Assembly: GCA_036821645.1 (NCBI GenBank)
Contig: DAISJD010000024.1
Location: 1-33,109, forward strand
Direction of reading: 5' to 3'
DNA: 33,109 bases
DNA from: DAISJD01 sp036821645
Lineage (GTDB): Bacteria; Pseudomonadota; Alphaproteobacteria; ATCC43930; CGMCC-115725
The number at the start of each line of letters is the position of its first letter. Positions within the stretch are counted from its first letter, which is position 1. Below the pieces are notes generated by a model. It saw only the letters and a program-made list of their open reading frames with translations. It was not told where the DNA came from and did not search any database. The position numbers and the translations under genes are program-made. Below are positions 24,491 to 32,439 of this stretch, one piece after another.

Positions 24491-24974
24491 CTTCGTTCCC
24501 GCTTTGCTTCTCAGTGTCTTGCCGGTCACAGGCTCGTTCGTCCCGACATCGGTTTTTTCGGAAGGAGGCCAACCCGTTGTAGAGGCATTTACGCTCTCTC
24601 TAACTGCCGACGCCCAGTCTAACGATGGACCCGGTCGGATGCAAACCACAATCGACGTTATAACACCTTATATTCCAAGATACTATCAACACTCCCGTTA
24701 CGCCCCGATTGCTCTCATGAGTCAATTCCCGATCGGGCGGGTGTCCTTGCGGTTCGTTTATTGGATCCATATAAATTATATATGTTTAATAATAAAGCAA
24801 AAGAAATGTGCCATGATGTTAATATTATATAATTAAAATAACATTACAAAATTGTCCGATGACAAGTAAAATCAAAAAACAGCAAATTTTATGAATATTA
24901 TTATTGTTAGAAAATTTAATTCAGGATATTACCTTTTTATCTAAGTTTTTACGGTTTTGTTATCGAAAACATCC
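24491..24974. promoter_or_regulatory. AT-rich divergent intergenic region between XRE and GntR regulators
   Basis: 484 bp without a credible gene. From about 24765 the sequence becomes extremely AT-rich, unlike the GC-rich genome. It contains the palindrome GTTATAAC (24657-24664) and an ATGTTA/TAACAT dyad (24816-24844). It probably holds both regulators' promoters. Confidence 0.55.
24816..24844. promoter_or_regulatory. Inverted repeat in the AT-rich divergent region
   Basis: ATGTTA (24816-24821) and TAACAT (24839-24844) are perfect arms with a 17-nt AT-only spacer; inner TTAAT/ATTAA arms extend the symmetry. It is a candidate operator for the adjacent regulators, though AT-rich DNA yields such dyads by chance. 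Confidence 0.3.
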
Positions 24975-25622
24975 ATGAATAAAATTTCAAAATTTCAAAA
25001 CCGCCTGAAGGCCGCAATCCTGCATATGGATTTGCGCCCAGGAGAGTTTTTATCTTTTGCAGATCTGACCGATTTTCTTGACGAACCGACACCTTTATCC
25101 GCCATGACCTTGCGTCAGTTGGAATCAAGCGGATTGCTGATCTGTCGGGCCGATGGGTGTCTCGTCGCCCCGCTCGACATCCATGATATCCGTGCCTTAT
25201 GCAGTCAGCGCGTCACCATTGAATGTGAAGCCGTTCGCCTTGCGACGCGTCGTGCCAGTGCGGCCGATCATGCCCGTATTGCGGCCTTAGCCGATGCGGG
25301 CGAACATGATCAAAACGATCCCGACCTGTCCGTGCAGTCGGGTGGGGCCTTTCATGCGGCCCTTGCCGAGATCTCGGGCAATTCAACCCTGATCGCGATG
25401 CAGGCGGATCTTTCGAGGCGCTTGTATCGGGTGCGTTGGCTGATTTTCAGTAGTCCCGCCGGTCGCCGTCTTGGATGGCAGGAACATCGACACATCGCAG
25501 CCCTGATGGCGTCATGCGATTATGACCGTTCTGTCGATGCCATGCGTCAGCACCTTGGTCGGACCCACGACCAATTGCTCGACACGTTATCCTCGCTTTA
25601 TGCCGAGCCGGACGAGGTCTGA
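24975..25622 (+). CDS. GntR-family transcriptional regulator (FCD domain)
   Basis: A 215-residue protein. The C-terminal two-thirds is an FCD ligand-binding domain: DIHDIRALCSQRVTIECEAV, FHAALAEISGNSTLI, LGWQEHRHIAALMA and MRQHLGRTHDQLLD, including the Asp and His positions that bind metal or carboxylates in FadR/FCD proteins. The N-terminal winged helix (RLKAAILHMDLRPGEFLSF, then LRQLESSGLLICRADGCLVA) is recognisable but lacks the usual SERxLAxxLGVSRTPVREAL recognition helix. ATG 24975 is used although no Shine-Dalgarno is visible; the first codons lie in AT-rich DNA. It converges with the ior genes and may regulate their substrate pathway. Confidence 0.82.
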   Translation: MNKISKFQNRLKAAILHMDLRPGEFLSFADLTDFLDEPTPLSAMTLRQLESSGLLICRADGCLVAPLDIHDIRALCSQRVTIECEAVRLATRRASAADHARIAALADAGEHDQNDPDLSVQSGGAFHAALAEISGNSTLIAMQADLSRRLYRVRWLIFSSPAGRRLGWQEHRHIAALMASCDYDRSVDAMRQHLGRTHDQLLDTLSSLYAEPDEV

Positions 25623-25647
25623 TCCCCCATAGGCCGATGTGAAGGAG

Positions 25648-25676
25648 GGGGGCACACCGCTATTGGGCGTGCCCCC
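25648..25676. terminator. Hairpin between gntR and iorB, possibly bidirectional terminator
   Basis: GGGGGCAC (25648-25655) pairs perfectly with GTGCCCCC (25669-25676) around a 13-nt loop. It lies between the convergent stops of the GntR gene and iorB. T-tracts are poor on both strands, so termination strength is uncertain. Confidence 0.45.
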
Positions 25677-25726
25677 ATCATGCCGATTGTTTGGCGAGCC
25701 CTTTTACGGGATCACAGGATCATGCG

Positions 25727-27940
25727 CTAGGCGATCTTGCCATCGCGCAGCAACGGCAAGGCCCGGATGCGCTTGCCCGTTGCGGCAAAGATCGCGTTAC
25801 AGAGGGCCGGTGCGATCGGCGGGGTGCCGGGTTCTCCGATACCGCCCCACCGGGTTCCTTTGCTGAGAGAGAAATACGTCTCGATCTTCGGGCTGTCGGC
25901 GAGCCGCATCACCGGATACGTATCGAAATTCCCCTCGACGACCGCCCCATCCTTGATAGTGATCGCCCCGGTGAGGGCGGCGGTCAGGCCATAGATGATG
26001 CCGCTTTCCATCTGCATCTCGACGGTTCGCGGGTTCACGACATGGCCGCAATCGACTACGGCGACGACCCGGTCGACCTTGACCGTGCCGCCTTGACCGA
26101 CCGTAACCTCGGCGATTTCACCCACGATCGTGCCGAAAGATTCGTGGATCGCAAGACCCCGACCCCGTCCGGCGGGTAGCGGTTTGCCCCAATCGCCCTT
26201 TTGCGCCAACAGGTCCAGAACTTTGAGATAATCCTCGTGCCCGTCCAGCAAGTCGCGGCGTAGGGTCAACGGGTCTTTGCCCGCCGCATGCGCCATTTCA
26301 TCGATGAAGGATTCCATCGCAAAAGCGTTCTGCGAACTACCGACCGACCGCCAGAACATGACCGGCACATGGGTGTTTTTGAGGACGCAGCGCGTTTCGA
26401 AATTGGGAATTTTATAGGGCATGTTTGCCAAGCCCTCGATCGCGGCCCCTTCAAAGCCGCTTTCGGCCTTGCCGAATCCAAGTGAACGCACGAGCGAGCC
26501 TACGGCCGTGCACACTTCCAGGGCTTGCGGCACGCCTGTCGCATCGATCGCAGCCTTGAACCGGATCGCCGCTTGCGGGCGATAACGGCCGTGGCGCATA
26601 TCTTCTTCCCGGGTCCAGATCAGTTTGACCGGTGCGCCGACGGCCATCGACACGGTGACGGCCTGGGTCAATTCATCATTGACCGCGCGACGACCGAAGC
26701 CGCCGCCCAGGAAACAATTGTGCAGCACGACCTGTTCGATCGGCCTGCCCGCCGCTTTCGCTGCTTGTTCCAGGGCGGAATCGGGATTTTGCGTACCGAT
26801 CCAGACTTCGACCTTCTGATCCGTGACATGGGCCGTGCAATTGAGCGGCTCCATCTGGGCGTGGGAAAGGTAGGGAACCTCGTAAAGGGCGCCAACCGGT
26901 TGTTTTGCGGCGGCAAGCAGGGGGGCAGGGTCGCCGTTTTTCTTGGCGACCACGGTTTCCCCATCCAAGGCGCGGCGATAGTCTTCGGCAAACCCGCGAC
27001 TGTCGGTTCCGGCCCCGGCCCCCTTGTCCCATTCGATAGGCAGAACGGCCAACGCCTCTTTGGCGCGCCAGAAATTATCGGCCACGACGGCGACACCGTT
27101 ATCGATCTTGACGACGGCCTTGATCCCACGGCGCGACAGAATGGCGGACTGATCGAAAGATTTGACGGTTCCGCCGAAAACGGGACAGACGGCGACGGCG
27201 GCATAGAGCATGCCCGGCAGTCGTACATCGATGCCATAGAGGGCCTTGCCCGTCACCTTGTGCGGCGTGTCGAGCCGCGCCACGGGTTGACCGATCAGGG
27301 TAAATTGATCGGGGGTCTTGATCGCCGGTTCTTGGGCGATCGCTACTCCGGCAGCATCTGCCGCCAAGACGCCGAACCCGAGCGACCGCTTGCTCGGCCG
27401 ATGATGGACATGTCCCTTTTCAACGACGAGCGTTGCGGGATCGACCATCATTTTCTTGGCCGCCGCCGCGACCAGTCTTACTCGGGCGCTCGCCCCCGCC
27501 TGTTGCAGCATTTCACGCGATCGGCGCACGGCACCGCTGCCCCCGGTCAACATGGACCGATAGACCTTGGTTTCGCGATTGCGGCCCGCATCGGCATATT
27601 CTGCCCGCACATCGGCCCAGTCGCACCCCAATTCTTCGGCGACGATCATCGGCAAGGCCGTGAAAATGCCTTCGCCCATTTCAGATTGGGCGACGCGGAT
27701 CAGAACCTTGCCGGCCGGATCAATGACGATCCAAGCATTGAGTTCACTGCCGGGTGGGTTGATTTTAGCGGCCGGGTCGGCGGTCATGGTTGCCGCATCG
27801 GCCCCTGATCCGACGCCGATTGCCATACCGCCGGCCGCCGCCATGGCCGTCACCAAAAATTGCCGTCGGTTCATCCCATCGCCCCGTTCCGCGCGCGCGG
27901 CCGAACCGTCGGCCTTATGGTGCATCGTCTGTGCATTCAT
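25727..27940 (-). CDS. iorB: Isoquinoline 1-oxidoreductase-like molybdopterin subunit (xanthine dehydrogenase family)
   Basis: A 737-residue large subunit of a molybdenum hydroxylase that inserts water-derived oxygen into N-heterocycles or aldehydes. The N-terminus has a twin-arginine signal NRRQFLVTAMAAAGG after a 22-residue leader, so it is exported folded. Cofactor motifs include GGGFGRRAVNDE and the C-terminal GGIGEPGTPPIAPALCNAIF with the catalytic Glu. GQP and KVTGKALYGIDVRLPG are typical of IorB-type subunits. It starts within the stop of the 2Fe-2S subunit (ATGA overlap), so the two are coupled. There is no XdhC-like maturation gene or cytochrome partner in the window. Isoquinoline is the reference substrate of the family; the true one is unknown. 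Confidence 0.88.
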   Translation of the reverse strand: MNAQTMHHKADGSAARAERGDGMNRRQFLVTAMAAAGGMAIGVGSGADAATMTADPAAKINPPGSELNAWIVIDPAGKVLIRVAQSEMGEGIFTALPMIVAEELGCDWADVRAEYADAGRNRETKVYRSMLTGGSGAVRRSREMLQQAGASARVRLVAAAAKKMMVDPATLVVEKGHVHHRPSKRSLGFGVLAADAAGVAIAQEPAIKTPDQFTLIGQPVARLDTPHKVTGKALYGIDVRLPGMLYAAVAVCPVFGGTVKSFDQSAILSRRGIKAVVKIDNGVAVVADNFWRAKEALAVLPIEWDKGAGAGTDSRGFAEDYRRALDGETVVAKKNGDPAPLLAAAKQPVGALYEVPYLSHAQMEPLNCTAHVTDQKVEVWIGTQNPDSALEQAAKAAGRPIEQVVLHNCFLGGGFGRRAVNDELTQAVTVSMAVGAPVKLIWTREEDMRHGRYRPQAAIRFKAAIDATGVPQALEVCTAVGSLVRSLGFGKAESGFEGAAIEGLANMPYKIPNFETRCVLKNTHVPVMFWRSVGSSQNAFAMESFIDEMAHAAGKDPLTLRRDLLDGHEDYLKVLDLLAQKGDWGKPLPAGRGRGLAIHESFGTIVGEIAEVTVGQGGTVKVDRVVAVVDCGHVVNPRTVEMQMESGIIYGLTAALTGAITIKDGAVVEGNFDTYPVMRLADSPKIETYFSLSKGTRWGGIGEPGTPPIAPALCNAIFAATGKRIRALPLLRDGKIA

Positions 27941-28410
27941 CGCCGATCTCCCCGCGTGCCGGCTGCAAGATCGGCAGCCCGAACGATCGCCTTTTTAAGG
28001 CGCGGATAAGTGCCGCACCGACAAATATTGGTGAGACCCGCTGCGATTTCAGCCTCGCTCGGTTTTGGGTGCTCATTTAGAAAAGCGGCGGCGGCCATGA
28101 TCTGGCCGGACTGACAATAGCCGCATTGGGGGACATCCTCTTCACGCCATGCCTGTTGCACAGGATGGTCACCGGTGGGGGACAGGCCCTCGATCGTGGT
28201 AATTTTGGCACCGGCCACATCGGCGACGCTGGTCGAACAGGATCGGATCGCGACACCGTTCACGTGGACGGTACAGGCACCACATTCGGCAATCCCGCAT
28301 CCGTATTTAGTTCCGGTCAGTCCCAGAACATCGCGCAATGCCCAAAGCAGCGGCATTTCCGGCTCGACATCCACGGTGTGGGATTGTCCATTGACGAGGA
28401 GAGTGGTCAT
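27937..28410 (-). CDS. iorA: 2Fe-2S subunit of the molybdenum hydroxylase (IorA-like)
   Basis: A 157-residue small subunit that passes electrons from the molybdenum site. The N-terminal plant-type ferredoxin cluster motif is KYGCGIAECGACTVHVNG plus a later Cys (RSCSTS). The C-terminal domain has CGYCQSGQIM and ICRCGTYPRLKKAI for the second cluster. It has no signal peptide and is expected to be exported with IorB by the Tat pathway. It is the first gene of the iorAB unit, which overlaps by 4 nt. A TATAGT at 28484-28479 may be its -10. Confidence 0.92.
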   Translation of the reverse strand: MTTLLVNGQSHTVDVEPEMPLLWALRDVLGLTGTKYGCGIAECGACTVHVNGVAIRSCSTSVADVAGAKITTIEGLSPTGDHPVQQAWREEDVPQCGYCQSGQIMAAAAFLNEHPKPSEAEIAAGLTNICRCGTYPRLKKAIVRAADLAAGTRGDRR

Positions 28411-28581
28411 GATGCAGCGTCCGGTTCACAAGAGATGGCGCAGTCAAGATCCGTGCGGATCCGACCGCCGCGCACGGCACTATAGCCACACTTGTAAGCG
28501 CACACCACAATAAGGATGTGCTGCGGATATTTTCTTCTTATTTCCGTTCCTTTCTGGCATCCCCGATGCAAAATATCCGAG

Positions 28582-28973
28582 TCGTCAGACAATTTTTTTG
28601 ATTTAAGCGCCGCATAATGATCTGACCAGATAATCGGACAAAATTTTCGAACTTTCACCTTTTTCCCGCCATCACATTTTTGCGAGATTTTATCTCCTAG
28701 GGGGGTGATCATCCTATTGAAGTGCGGTGGGGTCATCTGAGGCAAGTGTGAAGCAAACAATTTTATTAAATTTTATAGTAAATAAGAATAAAATGTGAAA
28801 AAAGGAGTCGTACACAAAATTAAATATATATATTAAGTAGAATTATTTAGTATAAATAAATTTTTAGGTAAAATTTATTTTTTATAAGGATAAATATTTT
28901 GTTTTTTTGATGAAAAAATATTTTTAAATTTTATAAATTGCGATGACAATACTCGTCATTCAATTTTTTTGAT
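28582..28973 (+). repeat. Pair of long direct repeats in the AT-rich tract
   Basis: TCGTCA, two variable bases, then CAATTTTTTTGAT occurs at 28582-28602 and again at 28953-28973, 19 of 21 positions identical and 371 nt apart. A third TTTTTTTGAT lies near 28903. These could be protein-binding sites or leftovers of a duplication. Confidence 0.55.
28943..28970 (+). terminator. Weak terminator-like hairpin in the AT-rich tract
   Basis: ATGAC (28943-28947) pairs with GTCAT (28955-28959), followed after a short gap by T7 (28964-28970). The stem is only 5 bp. No plus-strand gene is visible upstream, so its role is unclear. Confidence 0.25.
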
Positions 28974-29478
28974 GCTGCCTGAATCTGTCACCTTCTTAAA
29001 AGAAAATAAACTTTCTTAATGGCTAATAGCCTTGTCGATGCAAAGTCCGCTGTAATCAAATCGTTTGAAACCCTCAGCCCCCGTACTTTTCTGGATCGCA
29101 CTGCAAAAACGAATACTATTGCACCGCAACAACACAGGACGAACACATAAAATTTATCTGTTTTTTTTAATAAAATCGGCTTCAATTTCCCTGTTGACCG
29201 AGCGAGTATCAAACTAATACGGGAATGAATTTGCTAGGTTTCCGCAAAAAAGAATACGTAAGCACGGCTCCTACCGAAACTTTGCATGTTAGAATGGTTT
29301 ATTTTGTCGCAAACTACACAGGAAAACATGGCTCGTATCTCGGTACAGCCGGTCGGTCACACAAGAGCCGCAATGTCTGCCTTAGTATGGACAAGGTTCT
29401 TCAGTAATTGTTTAGTCGTTGCACCATAAACCAAGACAGAGGATCACCGAGGCAATGATAAGCCTTGAGGAAGAGACG

Positions 29479-29838
29479 ATGCAGATGACGCAGACAACGA
29501 TCGGTTCCAACGTCGTTCTGACGCCGACGGATCGCATCGACTATGCCAGCGTGGAACCTTTTCGCGAGGCCCTGCTTGCATCGGTCGGCAGCGTGAGCCA
29601 GCCGTCAGGTGCGGTCGTTGTCGATATGTCCCAACTGGAATATATCAGCAATGCTGGTCTGCGCGCCTTGATGGTCGCCTCACGCTCTGCCAAGGCGAAC
29701 GGTGTCACACTCAGCATCGCTGCGATGCAGCCGATTATTGAAGAAATTTTTTCGATCAGTCGTTTCAATATGGTGTTTTCGTGCTACTCCAGTGTCCGGG
29801 AAGCTTTGGCCGCGATGACGCCCAGCGTTCAATCTTGA
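29479..29838 (+). CDS. STAS-domain protein (anti-sigma factor antagonist-like)
   Basis: A 119-residue single STAS domain. Strands TTIGSNVVLTPTDRIDYASV and GAVVVDMSQLEYISNAGLRA lead to LMVASRSAKANGVTLSIAAM. The phosphorylation loop reads YISNAG where RsbV/SpoIIAA-like proteins usually have two serines (DSSG or SSAG), so one serine is replaced by Asn; control by phosphorylation may be altered. The start at 29479 has GAGG 8 nt upstream; ATGs at 29455 and 29485 are alternatives. It is followed after 49 nt by an MBL-fold hydrolase, probably in one operon. No anti-sigma kinase or sigma factor is in the window. Confidence 0.8.
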   Translation: MQMTQTTIGSNVVLTPTDRIDYASVEPFREALLASVGSVSQPSGAVVVDMSQLEYISNAGLRALMVASRSAKANGVTLSIAAMQPIIEEIFSISRFNMVFSCYSSVREALAAMTPSVQS

Positions 29839-29887
29839 ATGGGTGCAGGGTAATCTTGCGGCTGCCTGGCGCGATCGGGGGAGCGCA

Positions 29888-30847
29888 ATGGATGTAACAT
29901 TTTGGGGCACGCGCGGTTCGTTGCCGACTGCGATGTCCGGGACGACGCTGGAAAAACGCCTGGTCGGGGCCCTCGTCAAGGCACGGGGCAAAGAGATCGA
30001 GTCGGAAGAAGAGGCGCGCCGTTTCCTGTTGGAAACCTGTAGTTTTCCAGAACGCGCCACGTATGGCGGCAATACGTCTTGCGTTCAAATCAAAACCGAT
30101 ACGGATGAACATCTCATCTGCGATATGGGGTCGGGTGCCCGGGAATTGGCCATTGCCATGATGACCCGGTTTGGGCCGGGGCGGCCGCAGACCTATCATG
30201 TTGTGATGTCCCATTTGCATTGGGACCATATTATGGGTTTTCCCTTCTTCATTCCCGCCTATATCCCCGGCAACCGGATCAAAATCTATGGCTGTCATCG
30301 GGAACTTGAGGCCGCGTTCCGCGGTCAACATGCCGGCCCCTGTTTTCCTGTCGAATATGGCGCACTTCCCGCAACGATCGAGTTCATCACCCTCGAACCG
30401 GGTCGTCACTACGATATTTGCGGTTTCAAGGTGACCCCGAAGCTCCAACTCCATACCAATGATTCGTACGGCTATCGGTTTGAGAAAAACGGTCAGACCC
30501 TGGTTTATGCAACCGATTCGGAACATAAACTCGACCGTCAGGACGATGTCGATTCCGTCGTCAGTTTTTTTAAGAATGCCGATATGGTCATCTTCGATGC
30601 CATGTATTCCTTGGCCGACACGGCGTCGGTGAAGGAAGATTGGGGGCATTCCAGCAATGTGGTCGGGGTTGAACTGTGCCAATATGCACGGGTCAAGAAA
30701 CTATGCCTGTTCCATCACGAACCGGCCTTCGACGATCATCAGATCCATAAAATCTATCTCGAAACCAAGCGGTATGAAGAAATCACCCGCCGCGATCATG
30801 CGGTCGAGATCATTCCTTCTTACGACGGCCTGACCCTGACATTTTAA
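29888..30847 (+). CDS. MBL-fold metallo-hydrolase
   Basis: A 319-residue metallo-beta-lactamase-fold protein. DVTFWGTRGSLPT at the N-terminus, then YGGNTSCVQIKTD, ICDMGSGARELA, the metal motif HLHWDHIMG (H-x-H-x-D-H near residue 110), TLVYATDSEH and LCLFHHEPAFDD give a full metal-binding set. A 40-residue insertion separates the first strand from YGGNTSC. The fold is like PhnP/phosphodiesterase-type MBL enzymes, so a phosphoester is a possible substrate, but this is inference. GGGGAG lies 4 nt before the start. Pairing with the STAS gene suggests a signalling output. A strong terminator follows. Confidence 0.85.
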   Translation: MDVTFWGTRGSLPTAMSGTTLEKRLVGALVKARGKEIESEEEARRFLLETCSFPERATYGGNTSCVQIKTDTDEHLICDMGSGARELAIAMMTRFGPGRPQTYHVVMSHLHWDHIMGFPFFIPAYIPGNRIKIYGCHRELEAAFRGQHAGPCFPVEYGALPATIEFITLEPGRHYDICGFKVTPKLQLHTNDSYGYRFEKNGQTLVYATDSEHKLDRQDDVDSVVSFFKNADMVIFDAMYSLADTASVKEDWGHSSNVVGVELCQYARVKKLCLFHHEPAFDDHQIHKIYLETKRYEEITRRDHAVEIIPSYDGLTLTF

Positions 30848-30849
30848 CC

Positions 30850-30879
30850 CGGATCGATATCCGCCCGGATCGATATCCG
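30850..30879. repeat. Tandem pair of short palindromes after the MBL gene
   Basis: CGGATCGATATCCG occurs at 30850-30863 and 30866-30879. Each copy is a hairpin (CGGAT, loop CGAT, ATCCG). They begin 3 nt after the stop codon and precede the terminator. Confidence 0.7.
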
Positions 30880-30908
30880 ATTGGGCGAAAGCAAGGGAAA
30901 ACCAGAGA

Positions 30909-30947
30909 GGACGGGGGACACCATAAATGGGGTTCCCCGTCCTTTTT
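30909..30947 (+). terminator. Rho-independent terminator of the STAS-MBL unit
   Basis: An 11-bp stem (30909-30919 with 30932-30942, GGACGGGG against CCCCGTCC plus inner pairs) is followed by TTTTT at 30943-30947. It lies between convergent genes and could also slow argH transcripts. Confidence 0.85.
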
Positions 30948-30963
30948 CGTTTTTGGCCTGGGT

Positions 30964-32403
30964 TCAGGCCAGGAATCGCGCCTTTGCGGCGGCAATGCGG
31001 GCCCTTACCTGATCGGGGGCAGTGCCGCCGAAACTCGTACGACTGGCGACGGACCGTTCTACAGATAAAACCGCAAAGACCCCGTCATGGATGCGCCCAT
31101 CGATGGCCTGCATCTCCGCCAAGGGCAGGCAATCGAGGCTGACCCCCAGGGTTTCGGCCCGGCGCACGATGGCCCCGGTGATATGGTGCGCCTCGCGAAA
31201 GGGCAGGTCCAGCGTGCGCACCAACCAATCGGCAAGGTCGGTCGCGGTCATGAAACCGCCCGCCGTCGCCTTGTGCATCATATCCGGGCGGGCCTCCAAA
31301 TCGGCGATCATGCCGGTTGCGGCCGCAAGACAAAGTTCCAGCGTGTCGGACGCATCGAAGGTCGGGGCCTTATCTTCCTGCATATCTTTGCCGTAGGTGA
31401 GGGCCAAGCCCTTCATCATCACCAAAAGATTGACGAAGGCCCCCAAAAGACGACCGGTCTTGGCGCGTACCAACTCGGCGGCATCGGGATTGCGCTTTTG
31501 CGGCATGATCGAACTGCCGGTCGAAAACGCATCGGACAAGCGCACGAACCGAAATTGGTCGGATGTCCACAAGACCAATTCTTCGGCAAGGCGCGAAAGA
31601 TGCATCCCCGCAATGGCGGCGGCCCCCATGAATTCGATGGCGAAATCCCGATCCGACACACCGTCCAAGGAGTTTTCCATCGGTCGATCGAACCCCAATG
31701 CCGCCGCCGTTTGGTGCCGGTCGATGGCGAAGGATGTCCCGGCCAAGGCGGCAGAGCCCAATGGGGATTCGTTGAGCCGGGCCCGGCAATCGCGCAGTCG
31801 CCCGCGATCGCGCCCGAACATCTCGACATAGGCCATGAGGTGATGGCCGAAGGTGACGGGTTGCGCCGGTTGCAAATGGGTGAAGCCCGGCATGATCACA
31901 TCGGCATAGCGTTCGGCCTGGGCGATCAGGACCTGCTGCATCATGGCCAATTGCCGATCGTGTCGATCGAGGGCGTCGCGAACCCATAACCGAAAATCGG
32001 TCGCCACCTGATCGTTGCGCGATCGTGCCGTATGCAGCCGCCCGGCGGCCGGTCCGATCAACTGGGCAAGGCGCGCCTCGACATTCATGTGAATATCTTC
32101 AAGGGCGCGATCGAAGATGAAATGTCCCGAGTCGATTTCGGCCAAGACCCGATCGAGCCCGGCGGCGATCGCGTCGGCATCGGCGGCACTGATGATGCCA
32201 CGGGCGGCCAACATGGCGGCGTGAGCCTTGGAACCCGCTATATCCTGCCGATAGAGACGGCTATCCACATCGATCGACACATTAATCTTTTCCATGACGG
32301 CGCTGGGCCCGGCGGCGAACCGCCCGCCCCACATGCTATTTGCCCCGGTCGGTGCAACAGAAGCTTGATCCGCACCCGTTTCAGGCGTCATATCGGTCGT
32401 CAT
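30964..32403 (-). CDS. argH: Argininosuccinate lyase
   Basis: A 479-residue cytosolic enzyme that splits argininosuccinate into arginine and fumarate, the last step of arginine synthesis. MWGGRFAAGPSAVMEKINVS marks the family start after a 23-residue extension. HTARSRNDQVATDFRLW, PGFTHLQPAQPVTFGHHLMA, and the signature GSSIMPQKRNPDAAEL with the catalytic serine loop are all intact. The ATG at 32403 is used; the ORF continues open upstream into tlpA only because of antisense codon bias. It is divergent from tlpA with a 36-nt gap. Confidence 0.95.
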   Translation of the reverse strand: MTTDMTPETGADQASVAPTGANSMWGGRFAAGPSAVMEKINVSIDVDSRLYRQDIAGSKAHAAMLAARGIISAADADAIAAGLDRVLAEIDSGHFIFDRALEDIHMNVEARLAQLIGPAAGRLHTARSRNDQVATDFRLWVRDALDRHDRQLAMMQQVLIAQAERYADVIMPGFTHLQPAQPVTFGHHLMAYVEMFGRDRGRLRDCRARLNESPLGSAALAGTSFAIDRHQTAAALGFDRPMENSLDGVSDRDFAIEFMGAAAIAGMHLSRLAEELVLWTSDQFRFVRLSDAFSTGSSIMPQKRNPDAAELVRAKTGRLLGAFVNLLVMMKGLALTYGKDMQEDKAPTFDASDTLELCLAAATGMIADLEARPDMMHKATAGGFMTATDLADWLVRTLDLPFREAHHITGAIVRRAETLGVSLDCLPLAEMQAIDGRIHDGVFAVLSVERSVASRTSFGGTAPDQVRARIAAAKARFLA

Positions 32404-32439
32404 CTGGACTAAACTCCACCGTGAAAGAGTGCTATCGGC

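Larger units (their letters stand above)
28411..29478. other. 1-kb AT-rich non-coding tract
   Basis: Between iorA and the STAS gene there is no ORF I would defend. From 28745 to 28970 the DNA is nearly all A and T (long TATATA, AAATTTT and T7 runs), in sharp contrast to the rest of the window. It contains a near-identical direct repeat (28582-28602 and 28953-28973) and a small hairpin before a T7 run (28943-28970). Possibilities are a silenced horizontally acquired segment, a nucleoid-protein binding region, or a decayed gene region. Confidence 0.6.

Noticed and set aside
26525..27808. 427-codon plus-strand frame inside iorB
   Set aside because: It is an antisense shadow; iorB has clear molybdopterin and Tat motifs.
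28988..29212. 74-codon minus-strand frame with a hydrophobic stretch
   Set aside because: It lies in AT-rich DNA where hydrophobic and Lys-rich translations arise by chance; no Shine-Dalgarno or family match is seen.
29225..29407. 60-codon plus-strand frame before the STAS gene
   Set aside because: It has no recognisable motif or ribosome binding site and a composition unlike the genome's genes.
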